In this document: positions 1-5,458 of the stretch, piece after piece | Numbering within the stretch: position 1 is the first letter of the stretch | Layout of the letters: each line of letters opens with the position of its first letter | NCBI GenBank assembly: GCA_964367645.1 | Contig: CAYIYN010000072.1 | Coordinates: forward strand, 1 to 7,050 | Origin: RGIG4097 sp964367645 | Lineage (GTDB): Bacteria; Bacillota; Clostridia; Christensenellales; CAG-917 | Reading direction: 5' to 3' | Length of the DNA stretch: 7,050 bases | Program-made: the position numbers and the translations under genes | The notes under the pieces: generated by a model | Databases searched by the model: none | Told to the model about the DNA's origin: nothing | Seen by the model: the letters and a program-made list of their open reading frames with translations, nothing else

Positions 1-135
1 GGCACCGCTTCGCGACTAGGTGTGCCTATGCCGGCGCACTTTGGTCTGGTGCTCGACGCTCACTTTCTCGCCGCCCTGCGGCTCGTGTTCGCAACTTCGT
101 AATGAGTGAGTGCTGACTCATTTGGATGCTGACGT
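1..135. repeat. GC-rich hairpin-rich intergenic repeat at left edge
   Basis: This stretch is clearly richer in G+C than the tetR gene beside it and holds several short inverted repeats, for example AATGAGT (101-107) with ACTCATT (116-122). Read on the minus strand it contains GCGAACA (92 to 86), a 14-base gap, then GCGAGA-NN-GTG-N-GC (71 to 58). The same two motifs with the same gap occur on the plus strand at 4303-4337, inside the repeat beside the tRNA gene. I infer a copy of the same dispersed non-coding repeat family. Two frames are open by chance here, but no start with a ribosome site supports a gene. The left end may be cut by the window edge. Confidence 0.45.
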
Positions 136-163
136 AAAGAACGGGGCAAACAATATATAAGTC

Positions 164-763
164 TTATTCAAATATGGTTTTTATTGTTTTTATGATTATA
201 GTTCTCATGAGAGAATAATCAACATAATCATGCTTATCATAAACGCATTCATGGGCATATGACTGAACTGTTTCCATTGCAAGATGAACACGCTCGGATA
301 AATCGTCTTTGTCATAACCGCACTTTTTTAACGCATTGACGATGCTTAACGTCATTTTTTTCTCAAGCTCCAGAAATTTGTTTCTGATGGCTTCGTCAGT
401 GTAGGACATTGAATGAAGCGCCTCGTGTATCGCCGCATTATTCTGGTGCGTTTTCACCGTTTCGTCAATGACATGCGTAATTAAAAAATTAAAATCAAGA
501 GGCATCGAGATGGTGCTGAACATATTCAGCACAGGCTGAAATACGTTATCTATATAAATATCGAGCACCTCAATCAGTATATCGCGCTTATCACGAAAAT
601 AACCGTAAACTATACCGGTAGATACGCCTGCCTGCTTTGCGATTTCAACGGTATTGGTATTGTAATAACCGTTTTTGGCGAATAATTCGTAGCCTGCCTC
701 AATTATTCTGTTTTTCTTGTCTATCGAACGTTGCTGAACAGGCTCTCTTACGGTTTCGCTCAT
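164..763 (-). CDS. TetR/AcrR-family transcriptional regulator
   Basis: A 199-residue one-component repressor-type protein of usual TetR length. Residues 18-63 form the N-terminal DNA-binding domain: a first helix around RIIEAGYELFAKNGY, then the helix-turn-helix TVEIAKQAGVSTGIVYGYF (38-56) and the characteristic DKRDIL. The rest should be the helical ligand-binding and dimerisation domain; it matches no subfamily I recognise. It contains several His and Cys residues (H106, H113, H117, H160, H171, C173, H178), so metal sensing is conceivable but unproven. The start at 763 is supported by GGAGGTG (complement of 768-774) five bases upstream. The gene is divergent from the feo operon, so regulation of feo and of itself is the natural inference. 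No clear terminator follows it. Confidence 0.9.
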   Translation of the reverse strand: MSETVREPVQQRSIDKKNRIIEAGYELFAKNGYYNTNTVEIAKQAGVSTGIVYGYFRDKRDILIEVLDIYIDNVFQPVLNMFSTISMPLDFNFLITHVIDETVKTHQNNAAIHEALHSMSYTDEAIRNKFLELEKKMTLSIVNALKKCGYDKDDLSERVHLAMETVQSYAHECVYDKHDYVDYSLMRTIIIKTIKTIFE

Positions 764-784
764 ATCGCACCTCCATTTTTATTG

Positions 785-813
785 ATTTTATCACAAACAA
801 GCACAAAAAACAA
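785..813 (-). promoter_or_regulatory. candidate tetR promoter
   Basis: On the minus strand, TTGTTT (808-813) and TAAAAT (785-790) are separated by 17 bases, resembling a sigma-A promoter with a weak -35 and a good -10. Transcription would start near 778, leaving a short leader that holds the ribosome site. AT-rich surroundings make chance matches likely. Confidence 0.35.
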
Positions 814-870
814 GTAGTTTGACCTCTAAAACTGAAACTGAATTTATTTTCATATTTACCGTTAAAACGC

Positions 871-899
871 TTGAATGATCTTTTGCAGAAGAATATAAT
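871..899 (+). promoter_or_regulatory. feo operon promoter (sigma-A type)
   Basis: TTGAAT (871-876), a 17-base spacer and a perfect TATAAT (894-899). Transcription should start near 906, about 47 bases before the first FeoA start codon. This is the best-matching promoter in the tetR-feo gap and points toward the operon. I see no convincing Fur-type box overlapping it. Confidence 0.75.
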
Positions 900-911
900 G
901 ACCGTATGAAA

Positions 912-935
912 TATGAAAGAGATTTCTCATTCATA
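912..935. promoter_or_regulatory. 24-bp palindrome, candidate TetR operator
   Basis: The left arm TATGAA-A-GAGA-T mirrors the right arm T-TCTC-A-TTCATA: 20 of 24 positions are symmetric, failing only at the two central bases and at one position in each arm. Size and symmetry suit a TetR dimer. It lies just after the predicted feo transcription start, where a bound repressor would block early elongation. In RNA it could instead fold into a leader hairpin upstream of the ribosome site at 941-947. Assignment to the neighbouring TetR protein is inference. Confidence 0.5.
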
Positions 936-952
936 AGTTTGGAGGTGCAAAA

Positions 953-1165
953 ATGCCTATAGTAATCGCCCCTATCGGAAAGAAGCTCAAGGTAATAAAG
1001 ATTTTGACGGACGACAAAACAAAAAAGCATTTGGAGAGTCTTGGAATTACAATCGATGCGGAGCTTTCCGTTTTGTCCGAAAGCGGCGGAAGTATCATTC
1101 TTTTGGTAAAGGACGGCAGATTGGCACTTGATAAATTTTTGGCAACAAAAATATTGGTAGTATAA
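953..1165 (+). CDS. FeoA-domain protein (first of two)
   Basis: A 70-residue protein that fills a single FeoA (SH3-like) domain. It follows the family pattern: a basic start with GKKLKVIKI, a short helix ending in HLESLGI (27-33), then strands with hydrophobic and Gly residues ending in ALDKFLATKILVV. FeoA proteins are small cytosolic partners of the FeoB iron transporter, thought to modulate it. The start is supported by GGAGGTG (941-947) five bases before ATG, and this is the first gene of the operon. It is more diverged than the second FeoA. In other genomes such paired FeoA genes also precede feoB, and whether the two copies have distinct roles cannot be told from sequence. Confidence 0.85.
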   Translation: MPIVIAPIGKKLKVIKILTDDKTKKHLESLGITIDAELSVLSESGGSIILLVKDGRLALDKFLATKILVV

Positions 1166-1187
1166 AATAGGAGGTTTTAGTATTTTT

Positions 1188-1421
1188 ATGGAAAAGAAAC
1201 TGAGTGAATTTTCAGTCGGTGAAAAAGGTGTTATTCGTCTTGTTGCCGGTGACGGAAAAATCAGAAGACGGCTTTTTGATATGGGCGTTACACCGGGAGC
1301 GGAAGTCTTTATGAGAAAGCGCGCACCGCTCGGTGATCCTATCGAGATTACCATTCGCGGTTATGAACTTACGCTTCGCAAAACAGAGGCAGATATTGTA
1401 ACGATGGAGGTATCAAAATGA
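1188..1421 (+). CDS. feoA: FeoA family protein (second of two)
   Basis: A 77-residue single-domain FeoA and the more typical of the pair. It has LSEFSVGEKGVIRLVAG at the N-terminus, the conserved RRRLFDMGVTPGAEV (26-40), and a C-terminal strand region with LGDPIEITIRGYELTLRKTEADIV. It is expected to bind the cytosolic part of FeoB and support Fe(II) uptake. AGGAGG (1169-1174) lies 13 bases before ATG, a long spacing, but no better start is in frame. The stop overlaps the feoB start as ATGA (1418-1421), indicating translational coupling and supporting TGA as a true stop in this organism. Confidence 0.93.
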   Translation: MEKKLSEFSVGEKGVIRLVAGDGKIRRRLFDMGVTPGAEVFMRKRAPLGDPIEITIRGYELTLRKTEADIVTMEVSK

Positions 1422-2065
1422 AAAGATTTGCATTAGCAGGAAACCCTAACTGCGGGAAAACAACTCTTTTTAACGCTCTTACGGGTTCTACGGCGCACGT
1501 CGGCAACTGGCCCGGCGTTACGGTAGATAAAAAGGAAGGAACGTATAAAAAATGCGCCGAGCCGATTTCCATTGTGGATTTGCCCGGTATTTACTCGCTT
1601 TCGCCTTATACACCGGAAGAAGTGATATCAAGGAACTATATTCTCGACGAAAAGCCGGATTGCGTTATCAATATCGTAGACGCAACCAATTTGGAGCGAA
1701 ATTTGTATCTTACCACGCAGGTAATGGAAATTGACGTGCCTATGGTTATCGCCCTTAATATGATGGACGAGGTCGATAAACAAGGAGATAAAATCGACGC
1801 GCTTAAGTTGGAAGAAAAAATCGGCGTACCCGTAATTCCCGTGTCCGCTCTTCGTGAAAAAAATCTTGACGAATTGATGGCGCAAGCGTATGAAGTTTCA
1901 AAAAAACCGAGAATGGGTAAAACGGTTTTGGAAGGCACGGCGCTTATGCATCTTATCGGCGACTGCAAAATCGCTCTCGAAGGTCAGGGTGTGGAAAACA
2001 CTTTGTTCCACGCCATCAAACTGGTTGAGCTTGACGAAATCGAAGTGAAAATGCATCCGTCCTGA
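1418..2065 (+). CDS. feoB: FeoB N-terminal GTPase part, ended by in-frame TGA
   Basis: 215 residues forming the cytosolic GTPase of the Fe(II) transporter FeoB. G-protein motifs in order: G1 GNPNCGKT (8-15), the FeoB-typical WPGVTV with the G2 Thr at 35, G3 DLPG (54-57), G4 NMMD (114-117) and G5 SAL (143-145). After residue 160 begins the helical domain that normally links the GTPase to the membrane domain. GGAGGT (1406-1411) precedes the start by six bases, and the start overlaps feoA. The reading frame ends at TGA (2063-2065) in the middle of the helical domain, yet the remainder of FeoB follows in the same frame. It is therefore either a broken gene, a split gene, a recoded stop, or a sequence error. 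Confidence 0.9.
   Translation: MKRFALAGNPNCGKTTLFNALTGSTAHVGNWPGVTVDKKEGTYKKCAEPISIVDLPGIYSLSPYTPEEVISRNYILDEKPDCVINIVDATNLERNLYLTTQVMEIDVPMVIALNMMDEVDKQGDKIDALKLEEKIGVPVIPVSALREKNLDELMAQAYEVSKKPRMGKTVLEGTALMHLIGDCKIALEGQGVENTLFHAIKLVELDEIEVKMHPS
2063..2065 (+). other. feoB: in-frame TGA interrupting feoB
   Basis: Codons read CAT-CCG-TCC-TGA-ACC-GTT-ATG. The 5' part (from 1418) and the 3' part (ATG at 2072) are in the same frame, so one substitution, not a frameshift, is enough to explain the break. Reading through would give a single protein of about 851 residues. Confidence 0.95.
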
Positions 2066-2071
2066 ACCGTT

Positions 2072-3973
2072 ATGGTTGAAGAATTCAAAAAGACTTTTTC
2101 CGACGATACGTTTGGAAACGACTTTGAAGCAATCGTCGCAGATTCGAGATACAAGTACATAGCGAAGAATTATTCGACGGTGCTTACCAAGAAAAAGATT
2201 GCAACAAGTGAAAAGGAACGCTCAACCCGTTCCGACAAGATAGATAAGGTCCTTACGCACAGAGCCTGGGGTATTCCTATTTTCCTTGTTATACTGTTTT
2301 TGATATTCCACCTTACCTTCTCCGAGGATTTGTTGTATTTGGGTGCAATGGGGGTGTTTGATAAGGACGTACATGCCTACGATGCAAACGGTCAGGTTGT
2401 TGAGGTTGTTGAAGATACCTTTGACGAAGCATTTACTTATTACACCGAAGACGGCATCAAAGCCGAACTTACCTTTGAGGACGGTGTTCTCGCTGCGGTG
2501 GATGAAGCAGCTCGCGTTTATACAAAGAGCGGAGAGTCGGTTTATCTTGACGACGTAGCTGACGGAGTTACCTATTATGCAAGCGATAAAGGTAAATGGG
2601 AGGTAACCGTAGAAGACGGCGAAATCGCTTTTGTAAGCGCAATCGACGAGTTTGCTTCGGGAGTAACTGCAAATACTTTCTTCGGCTATGAGGAGGGCGT
2701 GTTCTCACCCGGCGTTATTCTGTTCAATACGCTGGATACCTTTACGGGCTTTTTGAGCGTTTGCGCTTCGCAAGGACTTGCGGATGCGGGAGCGACCGAA
2801 TGGGTCAGCGGACTTTTGATAGACGGTGTGCTCGGCGGTTTGTTTGCAGTGCTTTCGTTCTTACCGCAAATCCTACTCCTATTCCTGTTCTTCTCTATCC
2901 TTGAAGACAGCGGATATATGGCTCGTGTAGCGTTTATATTGGATAGAATTTTCAGAAAGTTCGGTCTTTCGGGCAGAGCGTTTATGCCTATGATAATGGG
3001 CTTTGGCTGTTCTATCCCCGCAATGATTAACACGAGGACGCTTGCCGACCAAAACGAAAGGACGGCAACAATAAGAGTTATCCCGTTCTTCAGTTGCGGA
3101 GCAAAACTTCCTATTCTGACGGCTATTGCAGGTGGCATCTTGCAAATGACGGGCTTCGGAAACGCCGACGTCATTACTTATAGCATGTATTTGCTCGGTA
3201 TTATCGTGGCTATCGCAAGTGTTATACTTATGCGCAACACCTCAATGAAAGGCGAAGTACCGCCGTTTATTATGGAATTGCCTGCATACCATTTGCCCGG
3301 TTTCAAGAACTTGATGCTCCACCTTTGGGATAAGACAAAACACTTTGTGAAGAAAGCGTTTACCATTATCCTTGCTTCCACCATTGTCATCTGGTTTGTC
3401 AGCCACTTCTCCTGGCATTGGGAATTCTTGTCCGACGCACAGATGAACGACAGCATTTTGGCAGGTGTCGGCGGTATTATTCAGCCTTTGTTTACACCTC
3501 TTGGCTTTGGTAGCCAGTTGGGTGCTTGGGGTTGGGTGTTCGTTGTGGCCGCGGTCACGGGACTTATTGCAAAGGAAAACGTAATCGCAACCTTCGGAAC
3601 CTTGGCTGCTTGCATCGCAGGCGCTACGATAGACGTCGAAGCGGACGGCGGAGTTGCCGCTGTTATGCAGATGATTGCCGCAACGGGCATCACCGTTCCC
3701 GCACTGCTCGCATTTATAGCCTTTAATATGACGACTATCCCTTGCTTTGCGGCTGTTGCGACTGCAAAAGCAGAGCTTCCGACAAAGAAAACCTACCACA
3801 ATACGTTACTCTTCTGGGTATTAACTTCGTTTGTTGTGGCTTCTATGGTTTACGTTATCGGCTCTTGGTGGTGGACCGTATTTATCTGGGCGGCGGCTTG
3901 GGCGGTTGTAATAACACTGATAGTTCTTAACAATAAAGGCAAAATACACCTTGGCAAAAAAACCAAAGCGTAA
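2072..3973 (+). CDS. feoB: FeoB membrane part (Fe(II) transport domain) with extracellular insertion
   Basis: 633 codons that continue FeoB in frame after the TGA. Residues 1-65 finish the helical linker; TM1 is about 67-85. Core motifs are intact: first gate domain with SFLPQILLLFLFFSILEDSGYMAR (262-285) and GFGCSIPAM (310-318), second gate with FFSCGAKLP (339-347), then PPFIMELPAYHLP (397-409), TGLIAKENVIATFGTL (496-511) and IPCFAAVATAKAE (556-568). Cys 313 and Cys 342 sit in the gate motifs proposed to conduct Fe(II). Residues about 96-210 are an acidic insertion absent from ordinary FeoB. ATG 2072 has no ribosome site in front and lies six bases after the stop, so separate synthesis would need reinitiation. 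This start is only the first Met after the break. Confidence 0.88.
   Translation: MVEEFKKTFSDDTFGNDFEAIVADSRYKYIAKNYSTVLTKKKIATSEKERSTRSDKIDKVLTHRAWGIPIFLVILFLIFHLTFSEDLLYLGAMGVFDKDVHAYDANGQVVEVVEDTFDEAFTYYTEDGIKAELTFEDGVLAAVDEAARVYTKSGESVYLDDVADGVTYYASDKGKWEVTVEDGEIAFVSAIDEFASGVTANTFFGYEEGVFSPGVILFNTLDTFTGFLSVCASQGLADAGATEWVSGLLIDGVLGGLFAVLSFLPQILLLFLFFSILEDSGYMARVAFILDRIFRKFGLSGRAFMPMIMGFGCSIPAMINTRTLADQNERTATIRVIPFFSCGAKLPILTAIAGGILQMTGFGNADVITYSMYLLGIIVAIASVILMRNTSMKGEVPPFIMELPAYHLPGFKNLMLHLWDKTKHFVKKAFTIILASTIVIWFVSHFSWHWEFLSDAQMNDSILAGVGGIIQPLFTPLGFGSQLGAWGWVFVVAAVTGLIAKENVIATFGTLAACIAGATIDVEADGGVAAVMQMIAATGITVPALLAFIAFNMTTIPCFAAVATAKAELPTKKTYHNTLLFWVLTSFVVASMVYVIGSWWWTVFIWAAAWAVVITLIVLNNKGKIHLGKKTKA
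2375..2650 (+). repeat. diverged tandem repeat coding an acidic insertion in FeoB
   Basis: Two protein-level repeats, codons 102-145 (2375-2506) and 149-193 (2516-2650) of the downstream FeoB frame. Shared skeleton: Y-x-x-x-G near the start, then D/E-rich residues, TYY, a charged turn with D-K/G, alternating strand residues, EDG, and a closing hydrophobic strand followed by DE. The DNA copies have drifted, so the duplication is old. Because FeoB has its GTPase inside and TM1 crosses outward, this loop should face the outside. The composition is strongly acidic and likely beta-rich. Confidence 0.7.
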
Positions 3974-3985
3974 AAGGAGGAACTT

Positions 3986-4153
3986 ATGTCTTGGTGGGAA
4001 ATCTTAATCGTAGTATTCGTGGCGCTGTTTGCAGTCGGAATTATCGTTGTTTCGCTAATCAGAAAGAAGAAAGGCAAATCTTCTTGCTGCAGTGATTGTT
4101 CTTCCTGTCCGTATTGCAGTGATTGCCATAAAGACAAAAAAAAGCAACAATAG
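3986..4153 (+). CDS. FeoB-associated Cys-rich membrane protein
   Basis: A 55-residue protein starting MSWWEILIVVFVALFAVG. Residues 5-25 form one membrane helix, followed by the basic stop-transfer RKKKGK (26-31), which puts the tail in the cytosol. The tail carries six cysteines, C34, C35, C38, C41, C44 and C47, with H48, then a Lys-rich end. This is the layout of the small Cys-rich proteins encoded after feoB in Firmicutes, which may play the part FeoC plays elsewhere; the biochemical role is not established. AAGGAGG (3974-3980) lies five bases before ATG and right after the feoB stop, so it is the last gene of the operon. The CysX2Cys spacing suggests metal or Fe-S binding (inference). Confidence 0.88.
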   Translation: MSWWEILIVVFVALFAVGIIVVSLIRKKKGKSSCCSDCSSCPYCSDCHKDKKKQQ

Positions 4154-4158
4154 AATTG

Positions 4159-4198
4159 AAAGAAGAGGTCCGGTATCATCCAAACCTCTTCTTTTTTT
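4159..4198 (+). terminator. feo operon rho-independent terminator
   Basis: Perfect 11-bp stem AAAGAAGAGGT (4159-4169) with ACCTCTTCTTT (4184-4194), a 14-base loop, and a T run to 4198. It begins five bases after the Cys-rich gene and closes the operon. The long loop is slightly unusual. Confidence 0.88.
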
Positions 4199-4260
4199 GC
4201 CTCGCTAAAAGCCACAATGTCAAATTATTTGATTTAATAAGTCCCTATAACACCTCGCCT

Positions 4261-4300
4261 TTGCTGTGCTAATTTTATTTGGTGGAGACTACAAGACTCG
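4261..4300. repeat. displaced copy of tRNA-Val 3' end and trailer (direct repeat, left copy)
   Basis: This matches 4446-4483 over about 38 bases apart from a two-base indel in the T/A tract. It holds, on the minus strand, the last 21 bases of the tRNA including CCA (4280-4300) plus about 17 bases of trailer. Identity stops inside the T-loop. It keeps only half of the terminator stem, so it is a truncated fragment, not a second tRNA gene. A duplicated tRNA 3' end is what an integrating element would leave; local rearrangement is the alternative. Confidence 0.8.
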
Positions 4301-4420
4301 TAGCGAACAGGGTGAGCGTAGTAGCGAGAGGGTGTGCTTGCATACAAAACGAGCGTCAGTTGTGACTCGTCACAAGTCGTGCCTTTGGCACAAAGGGTGC
4401 AAAGCACCCTTCGAGTCTTG
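4292..4420. repeat. hairpin-rich repeat with 9-bp inverted ends next to tRNA-Val
   Basis: It is bounded by CAAGACTCG (4292-4300) and its reverse complement CGAGTCTTG (4412-4420). Inside are three consecutive perfect hairpins: TTGTGA/TCACAA (4360-4375), GTGCC/GGCAC around 4379-4391, and GGGTGC/GCACCC (4395-4409). GTCACAAGT (4369-4377) and TTCGAGTCTTG (4410-4420) are both tRNA-Val T-arm sense sequences, here on the plus strand and separated by the last two hairpins. No credible protein is encoded. Motifs at 4303-4337 recur at the left edge of the window. I read it as a small non-autonomous or tRNA-derived repeat. Confidence 0.6.
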
Positions 4421-4430
4421 CATGATAAAC

Positions 4431-4453
4431 AAAAAAACACAGCGATTGCTGTG
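4431..4453 (-). terminator. tRNA-Val terminator
   Basis: On the minus strand the tRNA is followed by stem CACAGC/GCTGTG (4438-4443 with 4448-4453), a four-base loop, and seven T residues (4437 to 4431). It lies ten bases past the CCA end. Confidence 0.8.
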
Positions 4454-4462
4454 CTAATTTTT

Positions 4463-4539
<77 letters not shown>

Positions 4540-4552
4540 GAATGCAAGTGCT

Positions 4553-4581
4553 ATAATACACTAATTTGGGTGAGTAGGCAA
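4553..4581 (-). promoter_or_regulatory. tRNA-Val promoter
   Basis: On the minus strand, TTGCCT (4576-4581), a 17-base spacer and TATTAT (4553-4558) place the transcription start about 6-8 bases before the mature tRNA 5' end at 4539. The spacing suits a stable RNA gene. Confidence 0.6.
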
Positions 4582-4761
4582 GCATTTTTTAGAGTTTTTT
4601 GCACTTTATCGCTTTTACGGACTGTGAGTAAAAGTTTGAATCAATTGTGTGGAATTTTGCCGTTGTTTGTGTTAACATTTATTCCAACGACGTAATAAAT
4701 TTTTTCATACACCATAATCAAAACGTGATGATTAAAGAGCGATAGCGTCAAAGGAGTTATC

Positions 4762-5274
4762 ATGAGTTTTATTGAAAGCAAAAATGCAACTGATTTTGTA
4801 AAAATCGAAATGGAAAACGGCGACGGTATCATTGTCAAACTTGATGAAAAAAACGCGCCGCTCACCGTGGCGAACTTTAAAAAGTTGGTAGGACAGGGAT
4901 TTTACAACGGTTTGATATTCCACCGTGTTATCAGCGGATTTATGATTCAAGGCGGCGATCCTCAGGGTACAGGTTGCGGCGGCAGCAAAGAATACGTTAA
5001 AGGGGAATTTGCCGTCAACGGGGTTAACAACAAGTTATCTCACCTCAGAGGCGTTATTTCAATGGCGCGTGCGCAAGACTATAATTCCGCGTCGTCGCAG
5101 TTTTTTATCTGCCACGCAGACGCAAAGTTTTTGGACAGCCAATATGCCGCGTTTGGGGCCGTTGTCGAGGGTATTGAAACAGTGGATAAAATATCCGCCG
5201 TGCGCACCGATCGAAACGACCGACCGCTTTCGGAACAAAAAATAAAGCGCGTGTATTTTGTAGCGGAACAGTAA
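4762..5274 (+). CDS. cyclophilin-type peptidyl-prolyl cis-trans isomerase
   Basis: A 170-residue single-domain cyclophilin that speeds cis-trans isomerisation of Xaa-Pro bonds in protein folding. No signal peptide is seen, so it should be cytosolic. Active-site motifs are complete: FHRVISGFMIQGGD (53-66) with R55, F60, M61 and Q63, then GVISMARA (97-104), SSQFFI (111-116) and FLDSQYAAFGAVVEG (123-137). The Trp that binds cyclosporin in human CypA is Phe123 here, as in many bacterial cyclophilins, suggesting weak drug sensitivity. AAGGAG (4751-4756) lies five bases upstream of ATG. It appears monocistronic and is followed by strong hairpins. I find no convincing promoter in 4640-4750. Confidence 0.95.
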   Translation: MSFIESKNATDFVKIEMENGDGIIVKLDEKNAPLTVANFKKLVGQGFYNGLIFHRVISGFMIQGGDPQGTGCGGSKEYVKGEFAVNGVNNKLSHLRGVISMARAQDYNSASSQFFICHADAKFLDSQYAAFGAVVEGIETVDKISAVRTDRNDRPLSEQKIKRVYFVAEQ

Positions 5275-5330
5275 GGCAAAAATTCAGCGGTCATTTACTC
5301 AACCGATGTGAGTAAATTTTCCTTTGCCTT
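5273..5330 (+). terminator. nested inverted repeats after the cyclophilin gene
   Basis: The inner stem ATTTACTCA (5293-5301) pairs with TGAGTAAAT (5309-5317) around a 7-base loop, followed by TTT. An outer stem AAGGCAAA (5273-5280), starting within the stop codon, pairs exactly with TTTGCCTT (5323-5330). The inner hairpin can act as a terminator although its T run is short; the outer arms make a larger cruciform-like structure. Confidence 0.6.
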
Positions 5331-5364
5331 GCGGCCTTATATATTATTACAACAGCCAAATATT

Positions 5365-5389
5365 AAAGCCCGTCTTTCGGCGGGCTTTT
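5365..5389. terminator. bidirectional terminator between convergent genes
   Basis: Stem AAAGCCCGTC (5365-5374) with GGCGGGCTTT (5379-5388), ten pairs including one G-U, tight TTTC loop, T at both sides of the stem base. AATATT flanks it symmetrically (5359-5364 and 5391-5396). It lies between the plus-strand cyclophilin and the minus-strand transporter and can serve both. Bases 5397-5458 show nothing further. Confidence 0.8.
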
Positions 5390-5458
5390 CAATATTAAAT
5401 TTAGTTATCAAAAAGCAACTGGTATTGCTGTTATTGTTGCGATAGACGAGGAAAATGC

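Noticed and set aside
1..115. Open frames in the GC-rich left edge, possibly the end of an upstream gene
   Set aside because: Two overlapping frames are open at once with low-complexity Arg/Ala-rich translations, as expected from a GC-rich repeat by chance.
791..1354. 187-codon minus-strand open frame opposite the feoA genes
   Set aside because: It lies antisense to two clear FeoA proteins, has no ribosome site and resembles no protein family.
1418..2065. TGA reassigned to a sense codon in this organism
   Set aside because: TGA serves as the feoA stop in the normal ATGA overlap with feoB, and Trp and Gly are encoded by usual codons in the downstream FeoB part.
2063..2100. TGA in feoB as a selenocysteine codon
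   Set aside because: No GC-paired SECIS-like stem-loop follows; the only nearby hairpin is a short A/T stem (2087-2099). This site in FeoB is not one where a conserved Cys is expected.
3242..3799. 185-codon minus-strand open frame inside feoB
   Set aside because: Antisense shadow of a conserved membrane domain, with unnatural composition.
4280..4375. Second full tRNA gene next to tRNA-Val
   Set aside because: Identity with the tRNA ends in the T-loop after 21 bases; no anticodon or D-arm follows.
4360..4409. CRISPR array
   Set aside because: The hairpins differ in sequence and are not regularly spaced copies of one repeat; no cas genes are present.
4234..4457. Small open frames on both strands through the tRNA-side repeat
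   Set aside because: They cross the terminator and the tRNA-derived fragment and have no ribosome sites; the segment is better explained as a non-coding repeat.
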